Shown here piece after piece: positions 13,919 through 20,468 of a DNA stretch of 20,468 nucleotides. The position numbers and the translations under genes were made by a program. Numbering within the stretch: position 1 is the first letter of the stretch; the number at the start of each line of letters is the position of its first letter. Under the pieces are notes generated by a model. That model was not told the origin of the DNA. It did not search any database and saw only the letters and a program-made list of their open reading frames with translations. The stretch comes from Prevotella sp. (GTDB lineage: Bacteria; Bacteroidota; Bacteroidia; Bacteroidales; Bacteroidaceae), in assembly GCA_020026195.1 (NCBI GenBank), contig JAHHQW010000045.1, positions 1 through 20,468 of the forward strand, given 5' to 3'.

Positions 13919-14212
13919 ATGGACGCCTTCTCACAAGAATTACAGAACTTTCTCATCTTACTTGGTCAGCATCCTGACCAGGTAAGTCATCAGAAAGCCC
14001 ATTATATCCATCATCTCCTACAGCTCCTTTCGCTTGCAGAAGAGAATATAATGAAACTATACTACGGACTTGACGGAAACAAAGTCAGGTCGCTTTCCGA
14101 CATCGCGGCAATGTGCGGCGTAACGGAAGAACAGATGCAGCAGGTAATAGAAAGATGTCTGCGACGCATGGCCGTCACCCCTGAGTGGCAGTCGATAAAA
14201 GATACGAAATGA
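13919..14212 (+). CDS. Stand-alone sigma-70 region 4-like helix-turn-helix protein
   Basis: This is a 97-aa protein. Residues about 40-85 (EENIMKLYYGLDGNKVRSLS then DIAAMCGVTEEQMQQVIERCLRRM) align by eye with sigma-70 region 4.2 of RpoD, which has RFGID, then TLEEVGKQFDVTRERIRQIEAKALRKLR. The first ~40 residues are helical and do not resemble region 2 or 3, so it cannot bind a -10 element like a full sigma factor. It may be a transcription regulator, an anti-sigma-like decoy or a region-4 relic. It lies 3 bp after rfbB and overlaps fdtA by 4 bp, so it is co-expressed with sugar genes. The role is unknown. Confidence 0.75.
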   Translation: MDAFSQELQNFLILLGQHPDQVSHQKAHYIHHLLQLLSLAEENIMKLYYGLDGNKVRSLSDIAAMCGVTEEQMQQVIERCLRRMAVTPEWQSIKDTK

Positions 14213-14616
14213 TAGGAAAGATAATAGATTTACCCAAGATATCCGACCCACGCGGTAATCTTACCGTAACCGAGCAGAACATCAACGTTCCGTTCGACAT
14301 CAAACGTGTGTACTGGGTATACGATGTTCCCGGCGGAGGCAGCAGGGGAGGACACGCTCACAAGCGCCTCAGACAGCTTGTAATAGCCCTCAGCGGCAGT
14401 TTCACGGTAACACTCGACAACGGTAAGGAAAAGAAGACAGTACTTCTTAATCACCCTTATCAGGGACTCCTGATTGATACCGACACATGGCGTACACTTG
14501 ATGACTTCTCATCAGGTGCGGTATGTCTTGTGCTGGCATCAGAACTCTACGACGAAGAAGATTACATATACGAGTACGACGAGTTCATCGAATATCTTAA
14601 GCAGAAAAACAAATAG
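14209..14616 (+). CDS. fdtA: dTDP-4-keto-6-deoxyglucose 3,4-ketoisomerase (FdtA/QdtA, WxcM-like cupin)
   Basis: This 135-aa cupin moves the keto group of dTDP-4-keto-6-deoxyglucose from C4 to C3. The signature PRGNLTV (14-20), YWVYDVPGG and RGGHAHKRLRQLVIALSGSF (46-65) are present; His49 and His51 correspond to the paired catalytic histidines of FdtA-type enzymes. YDEEDYIYEYDEF near the end is typical. FdtA gives the galacto product and QdtA the gluco product; sequence alone does not separate them here. The frame is open from 14185, but ATG at 14209 is preferred because it overlaps the previous stop as ATGA and begins at the family N-terminus (MIGKIIDLPKI). Confidence 0.88.
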   Translation: MIGKIIDLPKISDPRGNLTVTEQNINVPFDIKRVYWVYDVPGGGSRGGHAHKRLRQLVIALSGSFTVTLDNGKEKKTVLLNHPYQGLLIDTDTWRTLDDFSSGAVCLVLASELYDEEDYIYEYDEFIEYLKQKNK

Positions 14617-14619
14617 CCG

Positions 14620-15558
14620 ATGGCAGAAGTATTGAGATACGACGGCAGTATGCAGGCTGACTGGAATACGTTTATTGACCGCTCGGTTAATGGCACGTTC
14701 CTGTTCGACCGCAATTACATGGACTATCATTCCGACCGCTTTACCGACCATTCGCTTGTATTCACTGATAAAGATGAGATTAGGGCGGTACTTCCTGCCA
14801 GTGTACGCGAGAATGTGCTAAAGTCACATGGCGGACTGACCTATGGCGGACTTATCGTAAGCGAAGACGTAAAGACTCCCGAAGTTATCGACATGTTTGT
14901 AAGCATGAACGAGATGCTACGTAAAGAAGACATCACGACGGTAGAATACAAACCTGTTCCCTGGATTTATCATACACAGCCTGCCGAATCAGACCTTTAC
15001 GCACTTTTCAAGGTCTGCGGGGCACAGCTCACGGGACGTCTCGTATCATCCGCCATACGTATGGACAATAAGATAAAGATGTCCTATCAGCGTCATCGCG
15101 GCGTGAACAAGGCTGTACGTAACGGACTGGTAGTTAAGGAAACCAACGCCATTGACGATTTCTATAAGATACTCGATGACAATCTCATGGAGCATCACCA
15201 CGTACACCCCGTACATACACTTTCAGAACTACATCTCCTTATGGAGCGTTTCCCCAAGAATATACGTCTGTATATGACGTTCGATGGCGACGAACCACTT
15301 GCCGGAACACTCATTTTCATCACCAGACAGGTAATACACACACAGTATATCTCCGCATCTCCTCAGGGAAAGGATAGGGGTGCTCTTGATATGCTCTTTG
15401 CCCACCTCATTGAAAATCCCCCCGTGCCGTGCGCTTATTTCGATTTCGGCTGTTCTACGGAAGATATGGGACACTATCTCAATGAAGGACTGATACACCA
15501 GAAAGAAGGATTCGGAGCAAGAGGAATCTGCTACGACATATATACATGGAACTTATGA
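14620..15558 (+). CDS. FemAB/GNAT-type acyltransferase, putative amino-sugar N-acyltransferase
   Basis: This 312-aa protein looks like a double-GNAT (FemAB or Acetyltransf_6) enzyme. The second half shows the usual GNAT pattern: a basic patch RHRGVNKAVRNGL (about 158-170), EPLAGTLIF (strand 4), then SASPQGKDRGALDMLFAHLI (acyl-CoA or acyl-tRNA binding region) and FDFGCSTEDMGHYLNEGLIHQKEGFGARG (about 274-302, characteristic of FemAB-like proteins). It lies between fdtA and fdtB, where a dTDP-amino-sugar N-acetyltransferase is expected, yet it lacks the hexapeptide repeats of FdtC and QdtC. The inference is that it acylates the 3-amino group, with the acyl donor unknown. It starts 3 bp after fdtA; its stop overlaps the next ATG. 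Confidence 0.8.
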   Translation: MAEVLRYDGSMQADWNTFIDRSVNGTFLFDRNYMDYHSDRFTDHSLVFTDKDEIRAVLPASVRENVLKSHGGLTYGGLIVSEDVKTPEVIDMFVSMNEMLRKEDITTVEYKPVPWIYHTQPAESDLYALFKVCGAQLTGRLVSSAIRMDNKIKMSYQRHRGVNKAVRNGLVVKETNAIDDFYKILDDNLMEHHHVHPVHTLSELHLLMERFPKNIRLYMTFDGDEPLAGTLIFITRQVIHTQYISASPQGKDRGALDMLFAHLIENPPVPCAYFDFGCSTEDMGHYLNEGLIHQKEGFGARGICYDIYTWNL

Positions 15559-16661
15559 TAAAGTATTTAGATCTTAAGAAGGTAACAGCTCAGCATGCTG
15601 ATGAAATAAACTCTGCCGTATGCGGTATCGTAGACAGCGGATGGTATCTCAAGGGCAGTGCCTGTTCTGCGTTCGAGAAAGAATATGCAGCCTACATCGG
15701 CACACGTCACTGTATAGGTTGCGGCAACGGACTCGATGCCCTTACGCTCATTCTGCGGGCATATATTGAGATGGGCGTGATGCACGAAGGCGATGAAGTA
15801 ATCGTCCCTGCAAATACCTTCTTTGCATCTGTTCTGGCTATCACACGTAACCGTCTTGTTCCTGTATTGGTAGAACCTCGCGAGAACGATTATCAGATAG
15901 ACGATACTCTGATAGAACGTGCTGTAACATCTAAGACACGTGCAGTCATGATAGTACATCTTTATGGCAGATGTGCTTATAATCAGAATATTGCAGATAT
16001 ATGTTCAAGATATTCTTTAAAACTGATAGAAGACAATGCACAGGCTCACGGATGTCTGTTCGAAGCACATCGTACAGGTAGTTTGGGCGATGCCGCAGGT
16101 CATAGCTTCTATCCCGGAAAGAACTTAGGATGTTTAGGCGACGGCGGTGCCGTAACCACAAACGATGACGAGTTAGCACACGTTATAGCCAGTCTCGGCA
16201 ACTACGGATCGGCAAAGAAATACGAATACGATTATGCCGGAATAAACAGCAGACTGGATGAAATACAAGCTGCCGTACTCAGCGTTAAACTGAAATATAT
16301 TGATGCCGACAATGCCCGTCGCAAGGACATTGCATCACGTTACGTACATTGCATAAACAATCCTGTGGTTACCGTTCCTGATGCTGAATACATAGAAAGA
16401 AACGTCTTTCATATCTTCCCCGTACACGTATCCGATCGTGATAATTTCATCACTTATATGCACGACAACGGAATAGACACCAACGTACATTATCCCGTTC
16501 CCCCACATCGTCAGAAATGCTATCACGACCTTTTATCGCATTACTCTCTCCCCATAACCGAGCGTCTTTCTGAACGTGAGGTAAGCATCCCTCTTAACCA
16601 GACAATGACCGAAGAGGAGGTTCAGCATGTCATTGATGTGATAAACGGATATAAAGGATAA
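15555..16661 (+). CDS. fdtB: PLP-dependent dTDP-3-keto-6-deoxyhexose aminotransferase (FdtB/QdtB, DegT/DnrJ/EryC1)
   Basis: This 368-aa sugar aminotransferase adds an amino group at C3 from a donor such as glutamate. It has the N-terminal MIKYLDLKKV, GCGNGLDALTLILRA (PLP phosphate and sugar contact), VPANTFFASV, EDNAQAHG (159-166, Asp160 contacts the pyridine N) and SFYPGKNLGCLGDGGAV (184-200), with Lys189 forming the Schiff base. The C-terminal VHYPVPPH and SIPLNQTMTEEEVQHVI are standard. ATG at 15546 is also possible, but 15555 overlaps the acyltransferase stop as ATGA, like other junctions in this operon. With FdtA and the acyltransferase it would make dTDP-Fuc3NAc or dTDP-Qui3NAc for O-antigen, capsule or S-layer glycan. 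No glycosyltransferase is present in the window. Confidence 0.9.
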   Translation: MIKYLDLKKVTAQHADEINSAVCGIVDSGWYLKGSACSAFEKEYAAYIGTRHCIGCGNGLDALTLILRAYIEMGVMHEGDEVIVPANTFFASVLAITRNRLVPVLVEPRENDYQIDDTLIERAVTSKTRAVMIVHLYGRCAYNQNIADICSRYSLKLIEDNAQAHGCLFEAHRTGSLGDAAGHSFYPGKNLGCLGDGGAVTTNDDELAHVIASLGNYGSAKKYEYDYAGINSRLDEIQAAVLSVKLKYIDADNARRKDIASRYVHCINNPVVTVPDAEYIERNVFHIFPVHVSDRDNFITYMHDNGIDTNVHYPVPPHRQKCYHDLLSHYSLPITERLSEREVSIPLNQTMTEEEVQHVIDVINGYKG

Positions 16662-16739
16662 GAAAGAGATACTTGAATTTTATTTATCCCTTTAGTCAAA
16701 GCAACCAGGACAGTATGGTTAAACGATAGACTTGAGAGA

Positions 16740-16770
16740 ACTTCGGCATGGCGTTTGCCGAAGTCTGTTT
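16740..16770 (+). terminator. Likely terminator or boundary hairpin after the sugar operon
   Basis: ACTTCGGCA (16740-16748) pairs perfectly with TGCCGAAGT (16756-16764) around a 7-nt loop, followed by CTGTTTCT, a poor T-tract. It is the only good hairpin in the 143-bp gap between fdtB and the McrC remnant, which converges on it. Confidence 0.5.
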
Positions 16771-16804
16771 CTAAAAGTGGCTTTCCTCTTTATTCCTTGA
16801 TGCT

Positions 16805-17137
16805 CTATTTAAGATACTCGTCTGCAATACCATCCAGCTGTTTAGCAATATCTTTAAAATCACAGTTTAAATCGAGAGTATGCACTGAAATGCGGTTACC
16901 ATCGAATATGGCGTCGAGATTAGAAGATACGTACTCGTCAGTCTTGGCATAAAGGAGTATTCCTGATACGTTGCCAGAATGTACAGAATTCTCCTTTATA
17001 AGCATCGAAAGAGTCGTCTTTAATATGCGGTTAAAGACATTCTCAATCTTCTCATAATTGTTATGCCGAAGTTCTTGAAAAGCATAGCTCAGCATTATAT
17101 AGATATTCTTAATCAGTATGCCCTTGTCCTGCGTCAT
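16805..17137 (-). pseudogene. McrC remnant (5-methylcytosine restriction subunit, internally deleted)
   Basis: The 110-codon frame is open but reads as pieces of McrC, normally 350-430 aa. The first ~29 residues (MTQDKGILIKNIYIMLSYAF, then QELRHNNYEKI) match the conserved McrC start. The last ~55 (VSGILLYAKTDE..., then RISVHTLDLNCDF.DIAKQL) match its conserved end. Between them, KTTLSMLIKENSVHSGN resembles the region just after the nuclease motif (...TIHSGN-LYQI...), and about 20 residues usually found between HSGN and VSGxLLYAKTDE are missing. The PD-(D/E)xK nuclease core is gone, so the product cannot cut DNA. McrB remains lie 2.7 kb upstream on the same strand. A short retained peptide with a new role cannot be excluded. 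Confidence 0.8.
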
Positions 17138-17262
17138 TCAATAGCCTTTCTGCCAAAATCGGGACACTATATTACAGTTCATTAATTGTTGTAATAACAG
17201 GCTTATCTGACAGATCAAATATGCTATGATTTAATACAATCAACGGTTAAACATGTCTTTTA

Positions 17263-17294
17263 CTTGACTCGTTTGGTTTAATTTTATATATTTG
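17263..17294 (+). promoter_or_regulatory. Promoter of the outer-membrane protein gene
   Basis: CTTG (17263-17266), a 20-bp spacer and TATATTTG (17287-17294) match the Bacteroidetes consensus. The leader is about 130 nt to the preferred ATG at 17434. The rest of 17138-17433 is AT-rich with no recognised gene; the former C-terminal half of mcrB is not detectable there. Confidence 0.65.
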
Positions 17295-17433
17295 CAATAT
17301 AAGAACCTTTAAATTTTAAATATAAAAAACGGAAAATAGTATCGCCTTTTCTTTTAATAACGGTTGTTCCATAAATGTATATAAAATGTGGGTAAATACA
17401 ATTCAAATTGTTAAAAACATAAATATTAAAGAA

Positions 17434-19797
17434 ATGTATATATTTTTCTTTTTATGTTTTTTTAGCATAGCAAATATCTATGGCCAAAAGTGTTATGATA
17501 CCAAAGGTGTTGTAATAAACATTAAAGGTGAGCCTATAAAAAATGTCAATATCAGGGTGTACGATTCCCATAATAAGATTATACAACACACATCTACTTC
17601 AGACGACGGATTGTATATATTGCATTTGCCGGACAGTTTCCCACAGATTGTTGAAATGAGTCATCTGTCGTACAATGATTATTCTTTATGTCTGTTGAAT
17701 AAATCCCAGCTGTCTTCTCTTAAGAAAATAACGTTATCAGATAAGTCCACGGAACTTTCAGAGGTAAAGGTAAAAGGTAAAAAACCAGATATGTTTTTCA
17801 GGGACAATGCTCTTGTGGTAAACATTTCGAATAATCCTAATTATCAGCATCAGCTGCTGACAAGGGTACTCAGGAAACTGCCAGGTACCGAAATCGATAA
17901 CAAAAGTCATATTTCTCTGTATGGCAGAGGTGTAACCATATATGTTGACGGTGTTCCTCTGAGGGCTGTTTCGGCTAAAATGCTTGAAAATATTATCGCA
18001 ACATATCCTACAAAAGTTATTGAAGAAATCGAATTAAACCCTAACAGCACGGGACAGTTCGGTTCTAACCCTAATTCATCTTATATAAACATCATAACAA
18101 AGAGCAGCTATCACGACGGTTCGTTTATGACATTGAATCCTAACACAATGTATCATAAGGATTCAAAACTAAATGGTGACATTAACGGCGCTTTTATTTT
18201 TACCAAGGGCAGGTTCAGCATGAATGCAGGACTTTCTTATGAATTTGACTACGATCATAATACATCTGATGTCAGCACAAAAAGAAACGATAATATTATT
18301 TTGCAGCAGAATTCAGAATCGAAGGACCATATAAACGTATATATGGGAAGTGTTAATGCAAACTACAGGTTTGATGATGGCGGGCTGTTATCGGCATATT
18401 TCGACTTCTATGATGATTTTTCACGACACGACCATAATGAGAATATGTCTTCGTTTTTCCCTCTGAAAGAAAGAACGAATTTCTTACGTGGCAGAAACAG
18501 GGGTAATGCCGACCAGTGGGTAGGATGCCTGCGTTATCGTTCGAATTACAGATGCAAACATTCGTTCCTGGTTTCGTATTCGCTCATGTATGGAGGAAGG
18601 CGTAAGTTTGATAACAGTCTTACCAGAGACAATGAAACTTCTCCGTATATGGAATACGACTCGAAGATGTTCGGCGGCATTCATAACCTCTCTGCCAGAT
18701 ATACGTATAAGCCGTTAAAGGGCAGAACGTTTAATTTCCTTGTCAGTTCGAGTTACGGCCGTCTGAAGGACAGGATTGTTTACGATGAAGACCATAGCAG
18801 TCTGGACAATGTGATGCTCGGACATGAAACAAACGTAGACTTCGAAGCTTCATACAATCATCAGTTTAACAAAAGTCTGGGATGTATGCTTGACATAGGT
18901 GGTAAATATACTCGGTATGATGTGAGGAATGGAAATGAGGAGAAAAATAAATTTCATTATTTCAATCTGATACCTTATGCCCATATAAACTATATATCGG
19001 AAAATCAGAATTACAAAGGAATGCTGGGTTTCAGAACAGATGTGATACAGCCTAAATATTCGTATATGCTTACCGGCATAAGATATATCGATGATTATAA
19101 CTACAGTATGGGAAACAAAGACATAAAATCTACGCGTTTATACACTGTCTTCTTAAATCAGTATTTTTTCAGGTATATCTATATGTCTTTAGCTTACAAG
19201 AAGTACCGCAATATGGCTGGTGGCGTGTATAGGTCGGAAAATAACACAACGACGGTGTCTTACTGTAACTATGCCGATCAGGACTTCTTCAGCATCTATC
19301 TTCAGGTCCCATACCGGTTGCTTTCTAAAAAACTTTCCGGTAAGATAACATTTAATCCCCAGTACCATGTCTTTTCAAATCTTAAAAACGGCTGTGAACT
19401 TAATGCAGGAAGACCGACGCATTTCTGGAATTATACTTTTGATATGTCTGCCAACTATGATATATTAAAGAATTTAGGAGTATATGTCAGTTATACATAC
19501 TATCCCAATGCCAATACGGGTATTCAGAAAAAGCGAGGTTCTTTTTCAAAATTTGACTGTGGATTATACTGGAGTCCGCTGAAGAGTGACAGGATATCAT
19601 TAACCCTTGATGCATTTGATATATTTGATACATACCATGCAGTTCAAAATATCTATTATGGGGATATGTCTAAAAGAATTTATCCAAGAAGTGAGACGAG
19701 CTGTTATGTGAAATTAGGCATAGTATTTAATTTCTCAAGAGGTAAGGAGCAGGATAAGAATATATACAATGCTCCCGTTGATACAGGCAGATTCTGA
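17434..19797 (+). CDS. Outer-membrane beta-barrel protein with CarboxypepD_reg-like and plug-like domains
   Basis: This is a 787-aa outer-membrane protein. The signal peptide MYIFFFLCFFSIANIYGQ begins at the ATG 17434; the frame is also open from an ATG at 17386, which would add 16 residues. After cleavage comes a CarboxypepD_reg-like beta-sandwich (about 20-100; GVVINIKGEPIKNVNIRVYD). A short plug-like domain follows (about 120-215; LRKLPGTEID, LYGRGVTIYVDGVPL, YINIITKSS), then a long region of alternating aromatic strands (about 220-770) as in the OMP_b-brl_3 family, ending with CYVKLGIVFNFSRG. No TonB box can be assigned, and no SusD partner is adjacent. TonB-dependent uptake or an adhesion/biogenesis role are both possible. 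It stands opposite to, and between, the two McrBC remnants. Confidence 0.85.
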   Translation: MYIFFFLCFFSIANIYGQKCYDTKGVVINIKGEPIKNVNIRVYDSHNKIIQHTSTSDDGLYILHLPDSFPQIVEMSHLSYNDYSLCLLNKSQLSSLKKITLSDKSTELSEVKVKGKKPDMFFRDNALVVNISNNPNYQHQLLTRVLRKLPGTEIDNKSHISLYGRGVTIYVDGVPLRAVSAKMLENIIATYPTKVIEEIELNPNSTGQFGSNPNSSYINIITKSSYHDGSFMTLNPNTMYHKDSKLNGDINGAFIFTKGRFSMNAGLSYEFDYDHNTSDVSTKRNDNIILQQNSESKDHINVYMGSVNANYRFDDGGLLSAYFDFYDDFSRHDHNENMSSFFPLKERTNFLRGRNRGNADQWVGCLRYRSNYRCKHSFLVSYSLMYGGRRKFDNSLTRDNETSPYMEYDSKMFGGIHNLSARYTYKPLKGRTFNFLVSSSYGRLKDRIVYDEDHSSLDNVMLGHETNVDFEASYNHQFNKSLGCMLDIGGKYTRYDVRNGNEEKNKFHYFNLIPYAHINYISENQNYKGMLGFRTDVIQPKYSYMLTGIRYIDDYNYSMGNKDIKSTRLYTVFLNQYFFRYIYMSLAYKKYRNMAGGVYRSENNTTTVSYCNYADQDFFSIYLQVPYRLLSKKLSGKITFNPQYHVFSNLKNGCELNAGRPTHFWNYTFDMSANYDILKNLGVYVSYTYYPNANTGIQKKRGSFSKFDCGLYWSPLKSDRISLTLDAFDIFDTYHAVQNIYYGDMSKRIYPRSETSCYVKLGIVFNFSRGKEQDKNIYNAPVDTGRF

Positions 19798-19810
19798 TAA
19801 TCATTATGTT

Positions 19811-20410
19811 TTATTCATATTCGCCTGTCATCTTTTGTCTCATCATCTTATAGGCCAGACGTCTGGCAGAGAATGTCTTGCCTTGCCCGGAGCACCCTGT
19901 AGGATGATGTTCTTTAATAGATATTCCAATGTATGCAGGTCGTTTTCTGACATAAAAAACCTCATTGAGAAAATCTTTTTCTTTATAGGGCAGGGGTGTC
20001 TCTTTTTTCAGATTAGAATCGTTCGACTCGCTAATCATATCCATTATCACGTCAAATTCCTCGTCAGTCAGTTTGAACAAACTTCCGTTGGGACTGACTA
20101 AGAATTCCTTGTCCTTTAACTCCGGATTCGCCTTTATGTCGGCATAATCTATGGGAGATGTAAGGTTGCTTAACTTATAGAAACCGATGTATTTGTCATT
20201 ACGATGTTTCACTTCGGCAAGTGCATGGAATTGTCTTCGTAACAGTCAGGTGTCTTTGTATTCCGTAAAGTTTGTGGCTTCTAAATTCCATTTACTCTGA
20301 AACTGTTTGACAGCAATCCATTTGTATTTCTCATAAGGGAAATACTTAATGAAATTCTCTTTGTACGATTGGAATATAGTATTGAATTTTTCTTTATTAA
20401 TCTGAATCAT
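19811..20410 (-). pseudogene. McrB-type AAA+ GTPase remnant (nonsense, frameshifts, 3' truncation)
   Basis: The minus strand from ATG 20410 encodes MIQINKEKFNTIFQSYKENF and then KWIAVKQFQSKWNLEATNF, the N-terminal domain of McrB-like proteins, and hits TGA at 20246-20248 after 54 codons. The same frame continues through LSNLTSPIDYADIKANPELK to EKDFLNEVF. An extra T in a six-T run (19954-19959) shifts the frame. The next frame gives MSENDLHTLEYLLK, NIILQGAPG, the Walker A start. A missing base near 19884-19889 shifts it back to GQGKTFSARRLAYKMM. A third shift probably follows, since the next frame reads DDRRI, close to the family's EKDDSRI. Walker B, sensor and arginine finger are absent. It cannot make a working McrB. 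Confidence 0.85.
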
Positions 20411-20427
20411 ATCATCAATAGTTCGTT

Positions 20428-20457
20428 AAAAAATCGCCACGCCTAAGCGGCTCTGGC
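20428..20457 (-). terminator. Terminator of a minus-strand gene beyond the right edge
   Basis: On the minus strand GCCA and TGGC (20454-20457 with 20436-20439) enclose GCC-GCTTA-GGC (20441-20451), followed by six T residues (A-run 20428-20433). It ends 17 nt before the McrB remnant's ATG, so the gene to the right is a separate unit. Confidence 0.6.
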
Positions 20458-20468
20458 AGTAAATAAAA

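Noticed and set aside
17172..17216. Short minus-strand peptide reading DLSDKPVITTINEL as a gene fragment
   Set aside because: Only about 25 codons between stops and not matched to McrB/McrC or any family I recognise.
19854..19867. Perfect 14-bp palindrome GCCAGACGTCTGGC
   Set aside because: It lies in the ARRLA-coding part of the McrB remnant; about one such palindrome is expected by chance in 20 kb.
16662..20468. Insertion sequence or integrase explaining the OMP gene in the McrBC remnant
   Set aside because: No transposase or recombinase frame and no clear terminal inverted repeats or target duplication at the junctions.

Overview
The window looks like chromosomal DNA of a Bacteroidales bacterium, most likely Prevotella or a close relative. 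Several things point there. Promoters are of the Bacteroidetes type (NTTG, 20 bp, TAnnTTTG). Shine-Dalgarno sequences are nearly absent. There is a CarboxypepD_reg-like/plug/beta-barrel outer-membrane protein, a YtxH and holin-like minus-strand operon, and a thrS-infC-rpmI-rplT cluster in Bacteroidetes style. No rRNA, tRNA, CRISPR array or transposase was seen.

Layout. 1-540 is AT-rich, apparently non-coding and rich in small dyads. 541-1167 (-) is a PnuC-type transporter. 1468-2399 (-) is a three-gene operon (YtxH, holin-like membrane protein, small coiled-coil protein) ending in a strong terminator. 2619-4084 (+) holds a SPOR-domain lipoprotein, ruvX and def, closed by a hairpin terminator that almost touches the start of a secreted TPR protein (4165-6123). 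6238-9536 (+) is the translation cluster thrS-infC-rpmI-rplT, with a promoter before thrS, a second promoter overlapping the thrS stop, a hairpin before rpmI and a terminator after rplT. 9610-9951 is a TfoX N-domain protein, convergent with xseA-xseB (-), whose 58-aa xseB is easily missed.

11632-16661 (+) is a tight seven-gene run: cytidylate-kinase-like protein, YfcE-like phosphoesterase, rfbB, a lone sigma-70 region-4 protein, fdtA, a FemAB/GNAT-type acyltransferase and fdtB. The last genes make sense as synthesis of a dTDP-3-(acyl)amino-3,6-dideoxyhexose (Fuc3NAc or Qui3NAc type) for a surface glycan. The acyltransferase fold differs from the usual hexapeptide FdtC/QdtC.

16805-20410 is the accessory part. 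It is the wreck of a minus-strand McrBC-type restriction locus. An McrC remnant (16805-17137) keeps both ends of the protein but has lost the nuclease core. An McrB remnant (about 19811-20410) carries a nonsense codon, two clear frameshifts bracketing the Walker A region and a probable third, and lacks the rest of the AAA+ core. Between them, in the opposite orientation and with its own promoter, sits an intact outer-membrane beta-barrel gene (17434-19797). The best reading is a restriction island partly deleted and replaced by, or invaded by, an outer-membrane protein gene. The right edge carries the terminator of another minus-strand gene lying outside the window.
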